From positions 30,515-94,514 of the forward strand of contig NZ_JADGEW010000016.1 of the NCBI RefSeq assembly GCF_016744155.1: a stretch of 64,000 nt of DNA, in the 5' to 3' direction. The notes beneath the pieces were generated by a model, which saw only the letters and a list, made by a program, of their open reading frames with translations, had not been told where the DNA came from and searched no databases. This document shows positions 56,005 through 64,000 of this stretch, piece by piece. A program made the position numbers and the translations under genes. Position 1 is the stretch's first letter. The number at the start of each line of letters is the position of its first letter. The stretch comes from Amphritea sp. GTDB lineage: Bacteria; Pseudomonadota; Gammaproteobacteria; Pseudomonadales; Balneatricaceae.

Positions 56005-57144
56005 TCAGGCGGTTTGTACAACCAGCTGGTTGCGTTTTTTGAGTAGCAGCAGATAGATGGCTGCGTAGAGTCCAATGACGACCAGGCCTATCCAGGCAAT
56101 ATCGAACGGGGTGAATTGGTACAGCAGAATAAGGCCATACATAGCAATGAAGTTACCCAGAATGTACTTACCTTTACCGAATCGCTCAGGTGTCAGCGAA
56201 AGGTTCTGTGTATACAGCCGGATCAGGGAATCCAGAGAGTTAATCACAAACACAATACCCACAAACACCATTGCCAGTTTCAGGAACTCAGTCATTTCAA
56301 TCGCATTAACATAGTTGTAGTAGAGGACTGAGAACCATATCGCCAATGGGATTGATGGAATAACCAGCAAGGCGATGCACAGCTGCCAGGTTTTAATACC
56401 ACCGACAAAGCGTGCCACGAACTGACCGATCATGATGCTCCAGCTGAACCACCAGAACAGATAGAACTCGTGATAGTCAGAGATCGGGTGAGTGAATTGA
56501 TCAATATTGGTGAAATAGCCACCGATACTCGCCATAGTGCCAACCAGCTCAGTAAGCCCTAAGCCGTTGGTGTTGAACATTACCAGCGCGATCAAGCCAA
56601 AGAACAGCCAGGTAGAGCCTATGCTTAAGATTTTCACATAACTGATATCAGTACTGGAGAGTACTGCCATTAGTACGACCACCGCGACCAGACCAAAGCG
56701 GACGGGATCTGAGATACCTTCGACGTAACTTGGCAGGTAGCTTAGGAATAAAAAACCGGTGAAAGCACAGGTGCCAATGATCACTATGTTATTCACTAGT
56801 TTGATAGCAGGAATTTCAAACAACTTTACTTTGGGTTCAATGACGCAGAAATAGAAAGTGGTCAGGAAATAGAACCCCCATACGAGAAAACCCCAGAAGC
56901 CGAACTCTATCGCCAGCGGGTTAGTGAACTGGTATGCCTCTTCGGCAGCATAAGTAGGGAACTCGGTCAGCGGGAACATAATCAGGCCGACATCGAGGCC
57001 GGAGGTGAACAGAATCGCAATAAAGGCAAACAATGAACTTGGCATCGGGCCTTTACAGTTGATGTTTCCTGCCCGAACGACGATGTACGCCGAGGTTAGC
57101 AGTGTCACCAGGATGGCGAAGGTCAGTATGGTTGTCATGAGCAA
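56005..57144 (-). CDS. short BCCT-family transporter, probably for choline
   Basis: 379 residues, about ten membrane helices. It aligns with the BCCT core: the sodium-site region SSLFAFIAILFTSGLDVGLI (compare FAMLFSAGMGIGL in typical members) and the signature FLFWWFSWSIMIGQFVARFVGG. Typical BCCT proteins are 500 or more residues with twelve helices, so parts of both ends are missing. The frame is intact with no sign of recent truncation. Placed after choV, it belongs to the choline operon. Confidence 0.75.
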   Translation of the reverse strand: MLMTTILTFAILVTLLTSAYIVVRAGNINCKGPMPSSLFAFIAILFTSGLDVGLIMFPLTEFPTYAAEEAYQFTNPLAIEFGFWGFLVWGFYFLTTFYFCVIEPKVKLFEIPAIKLVNNIVIIGTCAFTGFLFLSYLPSYVEGISDPVRFGLVAVVVLMAVLSSTDISYVKILSIGSTWLFFGLIALVMFNTNGLGLTELVGTMASIGGYFTNIDQFTHPISDYHEFYLFWWFSWSIMIGQFVARFVGGIKTWQLCIALLVIPSIPLAIWFSVLYYNYVNAIEMTEFLKLAMVFVGIVFVINSLDSLIRLYTQNLSLTPERFGKGKYILGNFIAMYGLILLYQFTPFDIAWIGLVVIGLYAAIYLLLLKKRNQLVVQTA

Positions 57145-57236
57145 TGGTTCCTTTTTTTATTATATAACCGGTCTGTCTGGCAGACCTTCTTTGCATAGAA
57201 CGGTGTTGCAATTGGCTCTGTTGATAGCCCCTATTG

Positions 57237-58430
57237 TCACGCGGCGCTGGCGGTAAAGTGCTTACCCAGTAGAGCGTGGTAAAAATCATTATCGGAAAGG
57301 ATTCCAACCAAAATATCGTCTTCGTTTAGCAGCACGGGTTGTCCGGTACGGTAACGGATCTCAATTGCATGACGCATTGAGATGTCCGGGGTCGCCATAA
57401 CCAGAGTATCTTCCTGTAGCAGGTCGATATTTTGACCCTCCTGCCAGTGATGCAACGCTAATGGCTTGCCCTGACGACTGGCTGAGACGACCTGACCTGA
57501 GTCGCTGGTACTGATGCAGGTGTTATCATTACGATTAAGTACCAGCATATCGTCAAAACGTTCTAACGTTGCCGCACCAGTCATCAGGGAACGACCTTTC
57601 AGAACATTGAGTGGGTTGGTATGCGCAACAAACTCTTCAACATAGGCATTCACTGGGTTCAGTACGATATCTTCTGGTTTGCCATGCTGAATAATCTCTG
57701 CTGATTCCATAATGGCGATATTAGTGCCAATCTTCAGTGCTTCATCAAGATCATGACTGACGAACAGGATTGTCTTATTAAGCCGCTGTTGTAATTCAAT
57801 CAGTTCATCTTGAAGCTGACTGCGAATCAACGGGTCCAGAGCAGAAAAAGGCTCATCCATGAGCAGTATGTCGCTATCCATAGCGAAGGCTCTGGCTAAA
57901 CCAACTCTTTGCTGCATGCCGCCGGAGAGTTCATGAGCGTATTTATTACTCCACTCATGCAATCCGACCATTTCTAGCTTTTCCATCGCTTTAGCGCGAC
58001 GTTCCTGCTTGCCCATTCCCTGCATTTCAAGACCAAAAGCAACGTTGTCTAACACCGTTAGCCAGGGCATTAGAGCGAAGTTTTGAAATACCATAGAGAT
58101 GCGACGGGTGCGCATATGACGCAGTGTTGCCTCATCACAGGCGCCAATGTCGACCATCTGTTCTCCGTCCTGGACCAACAAATTACCGCGGCTGATAGGG
58201 TTTAACCCATTAACTGCCCGTAGCAGGCTTGATTTACCTGAGCCAGACAGGCCCATCAGGACACAGATCTCTCCTTCGGCTACTTCGATACTGGCGTTAT
58301 GTACACCTACCACATTGCCACCCAGGTCGATGATCTCCTGTCGGGTTTTACCCTGATCAAGCAGGTTGAGGCTGGTTTCAACATTGTCGCCGAAAACCAC
58401 ATCCAGATTGCGAATACTGATAGCTGACAT
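57237..58430 (-). CDS. choV: choline ABC transporter ATP-binding protein
   Basis: 397 residues: Walker A GLSGSGKSS, signature LSGGMQQR, Walker B ILLMDEPFSALD, and a CBS-like C-terminal part (about 280-395). It is two bases from the permease gene. It differs from the ProV at 39397 and belongs to the choline set by context. Confidence 0.92.
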   Translation of the reverse strand: MSAISIRNLDVVFGDNVETSLNLLDQGKTRQEIIDLGGNVVGVHNASIEVAEGEICVLMGLSGSGKSSLLRAVNGLNPISRGNLLVQDGEQMVDIGACDEATLRHMRTRRISMVFQNFALMPWLTVLDNVAFGLEMQGMGKQERRAKAMEKLEMVGLHEWSNKYAHELSGGMQQRVGLARAFAMDSDILLMDEPFSALDPLIRSQLQDELIELQQRLNKTILFVSHDLDEALKIGTNIAIMESAEIIQHGKPEDIVLNPVNAYVEEFVAHTNPLNVLKGRSLMTGAATLERFDDMLVLNRNDNTCISTSDSGQVVSASRQGKPLALHHWQEGQNIDLLQEDTLVMATPDISMRHAIEIRYRTGQPVLLNEDDILVGILSDNDFYHALLGKHFTASAA

Positions 58431-58432
58431 GA

Positions 58433-59278
58433 TTAACCTTCCTCTTTGGAGCCAGGGGCTTTAAAGATACGATCCAGGATGATCGCGACCAGAACTATTG
58501 CCAGGCCCGCTTCGAAACCCTGAGAAATATTGACAGTGTTTAGTGCCCGGATAACCGGTTTTCCAAGTCCGTCAGCGCCCACGAGGGCGGCGATAACGAC
58601 CATCGATAACGACAGCATAATGCACTGGGTGATGCCGGCCATAATGCTAGGCATTGCGGCGGGGAGTTCCACTTTAAAGAGCAGCTTCATCGGTGTTGCG
58701 CCAAATGCTTTGCCGGCTTCTATGAGATTTTCCGGTACTTTGCTGATGCCCAGATAGGTCAGGCGGATAGGCGCTGCGATCGCAAATATAATGGTAGAGA
58801 TCAGGCCCGGTACAACGCCCAGACCAAAGAGCACCAGAGTTGGAATCAGATAAACAAAGGTAGGTATGGTTTGCATCATATCCAATACCGGTCGCAGGTA
58901 GGTGTAAATTCTGGGTTTATGTGCTGCCAGAATACCGATCGGAATACCAAACATTACCGATAGGGTTGTTGCTGTCAGAACCAACACAAAGGTTTCCAGC
59001 ATCTCCTGCCAGTACCCCAGATTCAAAATCAGTAGTAGGGCTACTACGACAAAGATGACCAGTGGAATACTGCGGTGCAATGCCCAGGCGAGGGCCGCAG
59101 TCAATATCATCGGGACATAGGGAGGGAACCACTGGAAAATGTCCACAATAAAGAGAATCAGCCACTCCAGAGATACTGAAATGGTATCGAAGAAGCCTGC
59201 AGCATTAAATGTCAGCCAGTCGACGAAAGCTTCCATCCAGCTACCCAGAGGGATTTTATGTTCTGTAATCCAGTTCAT
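58433..59278 (-). CDS. choW: choline ABC transporter permease
   Basis: 281 residues with about six membrane segments and the loop EAGKAFGATPMKLLFKVELP. ATG at 59278 with AAAGG upstream is chosen over a TTG 13 codons earlier. Middle gene of choX-W-V. Confidence 0.92.
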   Translation of the reverse strand: MNWITEHKIPLGSWMEAFVDWLTFNAAGFFDTISVSLEWLILFIVDIFQWFPPYVPMILTAALAWALHRSIPLVIFVVVALLLILNLGYWQEMLETFVLVLTATTLSVMFGIPIGILAAHKPRIYTYLRPVLDMMQTIPTFVYLIPTLVLFGLGVVPGLISTIIFAIAAPIRLTYLGISKVPENLIEAGKAFGATPMKLLFKVELPAAMPSIMAGITQCIMLSLSMVVIAALVGADGLGKPVIRALNTVNISQGFEAGLAIVLVAIILDRIFKAPGSKEEG

Positions 59279-59393
59279 ACGACAGCCTTTATTTACAGTT
59301 AGACAGCCAGTATTCAACAGAGAGGGAGAATACTGGCAGTGAACAGGCTTGATATCAGAGTTCTTTCTCAGAACTCATTATCAGAGTGGTTTA

Positions 59394-60371
59394 TTAAAGT
59401 TCCAGGTGTGCGCGAACGGCGGAAAGGGCATCGCCACCGTCAAGGGTAGTGACACCATCCAACCAGCTGTTAAGGGCCTCTGGGTGAGTCTTTAACCAGG
59501 CACGGGCAGCGGCATCGGGTTTCATTCCATCGTCCAGAATAGCCCCCATGATCTTGTTTTCCATCTCCAGAGTGAAAGACAGGTTCTTCAGCAGTTGTCC
59601 CATATTAGGGCACTCTTGGGAGTAGCCTTGGCGTACGTTGGTATGCACACTGGCGCCGCCATAGTTGGGGCCGAAAAAGTCGTCACCGCCCGACAGGTAT
59701 TCCATCTCAATGTTTGAATTCATAGGGTGAGGAGCCCAGCCCAGGAAAACAACCCACTGGTCACGTTTAGCAGCTCGGCCAACCTGTGAAATCATGCCTG
59801 CTTCACTGGACTCAACCAGCTTGAAGCCTTTCAGACCAAAAGCATCATCGTCCATCATGCTCTGAATCAATCGGTTACCATCGTTGCCTGGTTCAATACC
59901 GTATACCCGGCCTTTCAGTTTATCTTTGAATTTTGTGATGTCTGCGAAGCTTTTCAGACCCGCGTCATAGACGTATTTTGGAACGGCCAGGGTATATTTT
60001 GCACCTTCAAGATTGGCACGAACCGTTTCAACGGTGCCTGCTTCACGGTATTTAGCGATATCTGCTTCCATGGTTGGCATCCAGTTACCCAGAAATACAT
60101 CAATGTCAGCATTGGCCAGAGAAGTATAGGTTACCGGTACAGACAGTAGTTGGGTTGATGGCTTATAACCCAGACCTGAAACGATCTCACTGGCTACGGC
60201 AGTGGTGGCGGTAATGTCGGTCCAGCCCACATCGGAGAAACGAACGTTGTCACATTGTCCGGCAAAGGCACTTGATGTGGCGAAAATGGTTGCGGCGGCA
60301 AGGCCTAACACTTTTCCAGTGTTCTTAAGTAGAGGCATTCCTGGGCTGATCTCTTTACGTTGTGTACTCAT
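59394..60371 (-). CDS. choX: choline ABC transporter substrate-binding protein
   Basis: 325 residues with a signal peptide ending near SSAFAG and the ChoX/OpuAC pattern (VRFSDVGWTDITATTAVAS, FLGNWMPTME, VVFLGWAPHPMN) that supplies the aromatic cage for choline. A later ATG at 60338 would give a more typical signal peptide. It follows betA after 94 bases. Confidence 0.92.
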   Translation of the reverse strand: MSTQRKEISPGMPLLKNTGKVLGLAAATIFATSSAFAGQCDNVRFSDVGWTDITATTAVASEIVSGLGYKPSTQLLSVPVTYTSLANADIDVFLGNWMPTMEADIAKYREAGTVETVRANLEGAKYTLAVPKYVYDAGLKSFADITKFKDKLKGRVYGIEPGNDGNRLIQSMMDDDAFGLKGFKLVESSEAGMISQVGRAAKRDQWVVFLGWAPHPMNSNIEMEYLSGGDDFFGPNYGGASVHTNVRQGYSQECPNMGQLLKNLSFTLEMENKIMGAILDDGMKPDAAARAWLKTHPEALNSWLDGVTTLDGGDALSAVRAHLEL

Positions 60372-60465
60372 TGGTCTGTACCCTTTTATAAGTAATAAAG
60401 TGTGTGCTTTTTTTTCTTATTCAGTTCTCTATTCAGTGCTGCATCTGTGTAAGCGGAGCAGGCCC

Positions 60466-62190
60466 TCAGCCTGTCTCTTGAGTTGTTATGTCAGGAATAA
60501 ATGGTCTTTTTGCTGTGCCCAGGCGCTGCCTTGACTGCCATTGCTCATCGATCCAGCTATCAACCTTTGTCTCTGCTAAAGGCTGATTGTTGAGAATTAT
60601 ATCTGCAGCTTTTTCGGCCACCATAATGGTTGGCGCGTTGAGGTTTCCGTTGGGTATGGTTGGGAATATGGATGAATCGACCACTCGAAGTGCTTCGATA
60701 CCCCGTACCCGGCACTGACTGTCCAATACCGCCATGGGGTCGTTATCAGCTCCCATCTTGCAAGTACATGATGGATGGTAGGCGCTTTCGACGTTTTCCT
60801 TCACCCATTGGTCAATGTCTGCATCGGAGGTGATCTGAATGCCGGGCTGAATTTCATCGCCCCGGTATGTATCCATCGCGGGCTGGTTCAGCAGTTCACG
60901 GGTCAGGCGAATAGTGTCGCGCCAATCCTGTTTATCCTGCTCGGTGCTGATGTAATTAAACAGGATGCCTGGTTTCGCTTTAGGGTCTGCCGATTTGATC
61001 CATATGCGACCGCGACTTTCCGGTTTGTTGGGGCCGACATGTACCTGAAAACCGTGGCCTTCTATGGCTTTACCACCGTCGTAGCGCATCGCTGCAGGTA
61101 GAAAGTGGTACTGTATATTTGGCCATTTGAGTCCGGCTCTTGAACGGATAAAACCGCAGGACTCAAAGTGGTTGGTAGACCCCAATCCATCTTTAAACAG
61201 CATCCAGCGTGTGCCGATCAGTCCTTTACTGATCAGGTCGAGTTTGCCGTTCAGTGTGATCGCCTGCTTACAGTGGTACTGAAAATAGACTTCAAGATGG
61301 TCCTGCAGGTTTTCGCCAACGCCTGGCAGATTGTGCACGACATTGACGCCGGCATTTTGTAGTACTTTTTCCGGCCCGATACCGGACAGCTGTAGTAGTT
61401 GCGGCGAACCGACTGATCCGGCAGTAAGAATGACTTCTTTAATCGCCGCTACCTCAGTAATGTTACCGTTCTTTTCATACTCGATACCGATAGCACGCTT
61501 GCCATCCATTACAACTTTTCGGGTCAGTACACCGCTGATCAGTTTAAGATTACTGCGCTTCATTGCGTCACGAAGGTACGCATTAGAGGTGGATGACCGC
61601 ACGCCTTTTTTGACGGTCATGTGCATCGCTCCAAAGCCTTCCTGCTGGTAGCCGTTGTAATCATCTGTGGTCGGGTAACCCGCATCTTCACCCGCATTAA
61701 TAAAGGCTTGATAGAGCGGGTTGAGGGTCATGTCGTTGCCACCGCAGGTGCCAAGTGGTCCGGTTCCACCGCGATACTGATTGCCGCCTTTATCCCAGCT
61801 TTCCGCCTTTTTGAAATAGGGTAGGCACTGTTGATAGCCCCAGCCTTTGGCACCGTGCTCCTCCCATTCATCAAAATCACAGGCATGGCCACGAACGTAA
61901 ACCATGCCATTAATAGATGAACCGCCGCCTAAGACCTTGCCCCGTGGACAATGCATGGAACGGCCGTCCAGGAAGGGCTCATTTTCTGTGTGAAACTGCC
62001 AGGCGTATTTCGGTGTATTCATTGGGTAGGAAAGGGCGGTGGGCATCTGGATAAAAATGCTTTTATCGCTGCCGCCGGCCTCAAGGAGCAGTACGCTGTG
62101 TTTACCATCCTCAGTTAATCGGTTGGCCAGAACACAGCCAGCAGAACCTGCGCCAACAATGATGTAATCGTACTGTTTTTTATTCGTCAT
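60466..62190 (-). CDS. betA: choline dehydrogenase
   Basis: 574 residues, GMC oxidoreductase with FAD motif [13 protein letters not shown] near the N-terminus, [14 protein letters not shown] and the C-terminal catalytic His region ([12 protein letters not shown], then [20 protein letters not shown]). It oxidises choline to betaine aldehyde and, in part, to glycine betaine. E. coli BetA is about 20 residues shorter. Second gene of the operon. Confidence 0.95.
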   Translation of the reverse strand: MTNKKQYDYIIVGAGSAGCVLANRLTEDGKHSVLLLEAGGSDKSIFIQMPTALSYPMNTPKYAWQFHTENEPFLDGRSMHCPRGKVLGGGSSINGMVYVRGHACDFDEWEEHGAKGWGYQQCLPYFKKAESWDKGGNQYRGGTGPLGTCGGNDMTLNPLYQAFINAGEDAGYPTTDDYNGYQQEGFGAMHMTVKKGVRSSTSNAYLRDAMKRSNLKLISGVLTRKVVMDGKRAIGIEYEKNGNITEVAAIKEVILTAGSVGSPQLLQLSGIGPEKVLQNAGVNVVHNLPGVGENLQDHLEVYFQYHCKQAITLNGKLDLISKGLIGTRWMLFKDGLGSTNHFESCGFIRSRAGLKWPNIQYHFLPAAMRYDGGKAIEGHGFQVHVGPNKPESRGRIWIKSADPKAKPGILFNYISTEQDKQDWRDTIRLTRELLNQPAMDTYRGDEIQPGIQITSDADIDQWVKENVESAYHPSCTCKMGADNDPMAVLDSQCRVRGIEALRVVDSSIFPTIPNGNLNAPTIMVAEKAADIILNNQPLAETKVDSWIDEQWQSRQRLGTAKRPFIPDITTQETG

Positions 62191-62287
62191 ACTACTACCG
62201 CTAATAAATGTGCTGGAATAACTGGCCGTATCGCAGTGCCTATAAATCTAATTGCAGTGGCCATAATGTTGATTCTTTAATGGGCCG

Positions 62288-63745
62288 TTACTCGTAAGGA
62301 CACTCAACATCCCCCAGTTCGACGTATACACTTTTTACCTGGGTGTAGTGATTCAGTGTTTCAATACCATTCTCTCTGCCAACACCGGACTGTTTATAAC
62401 CCCCAACAGGCATCTCAGCTGGGGAGGCGCCCCAGGTGTTGATCCAGCAGATACCGGCCTGAAGGCGGGCGATGACTCTGTGAGCACGGGAAAAATCGGT
62501 TGAGAAAACGCCTGCTGCCAGTCCGAATTCGGTACCGTTAGCCCGCTGTATTACTTCCTCTTCATCGGTGAAGTGTAGAATCGACATCACCGGCCCGAAG
62601 ATCTCTTCTTTGACGTTTGGCATGTCGTCGGTGCAATCGGCGAATACGGTCGGCATAACAAAATTGCCTTTATCCAGTCCATTTTCTACTGCACGTTCTC
62701 CACCGCACACTAGACGTGCTCCGGCCTCTTTTGCAGCTTCTATATAACCCAGGACTTTTTCCATATGATCGGTGGAGATCAGAGCGCCAACCTGAGTGTT
62801 CAGATCAGTTGGGTCACCTATAATCATCCGGTCGGTACGTTCAGCTACTTGGCGGATAAACTCATCGTAGATACTGTCATGAACGAAAACCCGGGTGCCG
62901 TTAGTGCAAACCTCACCCTGGGTGTAGAAGTTAGCGAGTAGGGCACCGGCAACAGCATTTTCAACATTGGCATCGCCGAAAACGATCAACGGTGATTTTC
63001 CGCCCAGCTCCATGGTGACCTCTTTTAAAGAACCTGCTGCATCAGCCATGACTTTCTTGCCTGTACCGCATTCGCCGGTGAAAGAGACTTTGGCAATCTC
63101 AGGATGACGCGACAGTGCCTGACCGACGCGATAATCACCTTGTACAACATTGAATACGCCGTCGGGCAAACCGGCTTCGGTAAATATCTCGGCTAGCTTG
63201 AGAACGCTAAGTGGAGTTTCTTCTGAGGGTTTGAAAATCATGCAGTTACCAGCGGCAAGTGCAGGGCCTGATTTCCACATCGCGATCTGGATAGGGTAGT
63301 TCCATGCACCGATGCCGGCACATATTCCCAGTGGCTCACGACGGCTATAAAAGAAGTTAGTGCCGCCCAGATCCTGTTGCTGGCCATGAATAGTTGCAGC
63401 GAGCCCTGCGTAATATTCAATTACATCAGCGCCGCTGGCGATATCAACACAGTTAGCTTCCTGTAGTGGCTTACCGGTATCAAGCACTTCCAGCATCGCA
63501 AGCTCATCATTACGATCACGAAGGATTGCTACAGCACGCATTAAGATACGTCCCCGTTCGGCACCACTCATTGATGACCAGACTTTAAAGCCCTCTTTAG
63601 CTGTTGCAACGGCAAGGTCAACATCTGCCAGAGAGGCTTGTTGAACCTCCGCCAGTTGTTCTCCGGTGGCTGGGTTTAGCGTTGTAAATGTCTCGCCCGA
63701 GGTAGCGTTCTGATAACGGCCATTTATATATAGAGCTTTTTGCAT
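62288..63745 (-). CDS. betB: betaine aldehyde dehydrogenase
   Basis: 485 residues with MELGGKSPL and catalytic Cys in [12 protein letters not shown], both characteristic of BetB. It oxidises betaine aldehyde to glycine betaine with NAD. First gene of the minus-strand choline operon, behind the probable BetI operator. Confidence 0.95.
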   Translation of the reverse strand: MQKALYINGRYQNATSGETFTTLNPATGEQLAEVQQASLADVDLAVATAKEGFKVWSSMSGAERGRILMRAVAILRDRNDELAMLEVLDTGKPLQEANCVDIASGADVIEYYAGLAATIHGQQQDLGGTNFFYSRREPLGICAGIGAWNYPIQIAMWKSGPALAAGNCMIFKPSEETPLSVLKLAEIFTEAGLPDGVFNVVQGDYRVGQALSRHPEIAKVSFTGECGTGKKVMADAAGSLKEVTMELGGKSPLIVFGDANVENAVAGALLANFYTQGEVCTNGTRVFVHDSIYDEFIRQVAERTDRMIIGDPTDLNTQVGALISTDHMEKVLGYIEAAKEAGARLVCGGERAVENGLDKGNFVMPTVFADCTDDMPNVKEEIFGPVMSILHFTDEEEVIQRANGTEFGLAAGVFSTDFSRAHRVIARLQAGICWINTWGASPAEMPVGGYKQSGVGRENGIETLNHYTQVKSVYVELGDVECPYE

Positions 63746-63883
63746 CGGTATTCGTCTCGCTTATTTCGATGCCCTTAGTTGTGAGCAGTTGCAACTCAGA
63801 CATCGATGTTTGTATTCAGTTAACGCCAATAAAGATGAAGTGGCTTAGCGTTAGCTGGTTAGCATATCAGTAATTGGTTTTTG

Positions 63884-63937
63884 TTAATTGATCGTTTAAT
63901 TAAAAATAATATTGGCTAATTCTTGACCAAAAGTCAA
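63884..63937 (-). promoter_or_regulatory. betB promoter with probable BetI operator
   Basis: On the minus strand: TTGACT (63932-63937), a 17-base spacer, CAATAT (63909-63914), then a 24-bp element (63884-63907) that matches the betI element at 19 of 24 positions. The -35 region also forms the dyad TTGAC-N5-GTCAA (63923-63937), possibly a site for another regulator. Confidence 0.65.
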
Positions 63938-64000
63938 AAGCTTAGGTTGTCGCTTTTAGAACTGAAGTTAATTTTGATTACACTCGATTGAGTTATTAAT

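Noticed and set aside
1..64000. Mobile element, prophage, CRISPR or genomic-island borders
   Set aside because: No transposase, integrase, tRNA, direct-repeat array or att-like repeat was seen on either strand.

Overview
The window reads as a chromosomal stretch of a marine gammaproteobacterium, most like Oceanospirillales (Amphritea, Neptuniibacter or Marinobacterium type). This rests on the overall protein flavour, BetI/BetB/BetA choline genes, GcvA-type LysR regulators and moderate GC; it is not a proven taxonomic call. I see no rRNA, tRNA, CRISPR, insertion sequence or phage genes. Nearly everything concerns uptake and oxidation of amines and quaternary ammonium compounds.

Region 1 (250-24334) is an amine-oxidation island. 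A very large hybrid sensor kinase and an OmpR-type regulator face a complete quinohemoprotein amine dehydrogenase (QHNDH) locus: diheme alpha subunit, radical SAM maturase, CTQ-bearing gamma subunit and beta propeller (qhpA-D-C-B). A terminator follows, then the maturation genes qhpF-E-G (ABC exporter, subtilisin-like protease, flavin monooxygenase). A convergent aldehyde dehydrogenase comes next, then a second full set of qhpA-D-C-B without its own F-E-G, and an outer-membrane porin. The aldehyde dehydrogenase and the second qhp operon diverge from an intergenic region that carries a sigma-54 type -24/-12 element on each strand and a tandem 17-bp dyad. A sigma-54 activator gene lies just past the porin (24778-26739). 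The likely pathway is primary amine to aldehyde plus ammonia in the periplasm, then aldehyde to acid in the cytoplasm.

Region 2 (26766-28990) holds three ordinary genes: a MOSC protein, a YceH family protein and a DsbA-like isomerase.

Region 3 (29024-49669) looks like a scattered but coherent hydroxyproline-betaine/proline-betaine catabolic locus. It contains an HpbD-like enolase-superfamily epimerase, a ProVWX-type betaine ABC transporter, a Rieske demethylase with its reductase partner, a DAO-type flavoprotein, a DapA-like lyase/deaminase, an aldehyde dehydrogenase, two GbdR-like AraC regulators and a LysR regulator. A 16-bp motif recurs before the transporter, the DapA-like operon and the LysR gene. 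A 2-oxoglutarate/Fe oxygenase and an MmgE/PrpD protein sit in the same locus with no obvious step.

Region 4 (49758-53585) has AzlCD, a LysR regulator and two short-chain dehydrogenases, followed by an 867-base gap with a 10-bp tandem repeat and one possible small gene.

Region 5 (54453-63745) is the choline-to-glycine-betaine locus. betI is on the plus strand. Convergent to it runs the minus-strand series betB-betA-choX-choW-choV, an unusually short BCCT transporter and a TorF-type porin. The betI and betB upstream regions share a near-identical 24-bp element, which is probably the BetI operator. Choline is taken up and oxidised to betaine here; its demethylation could draw on Region 3 enzymes.
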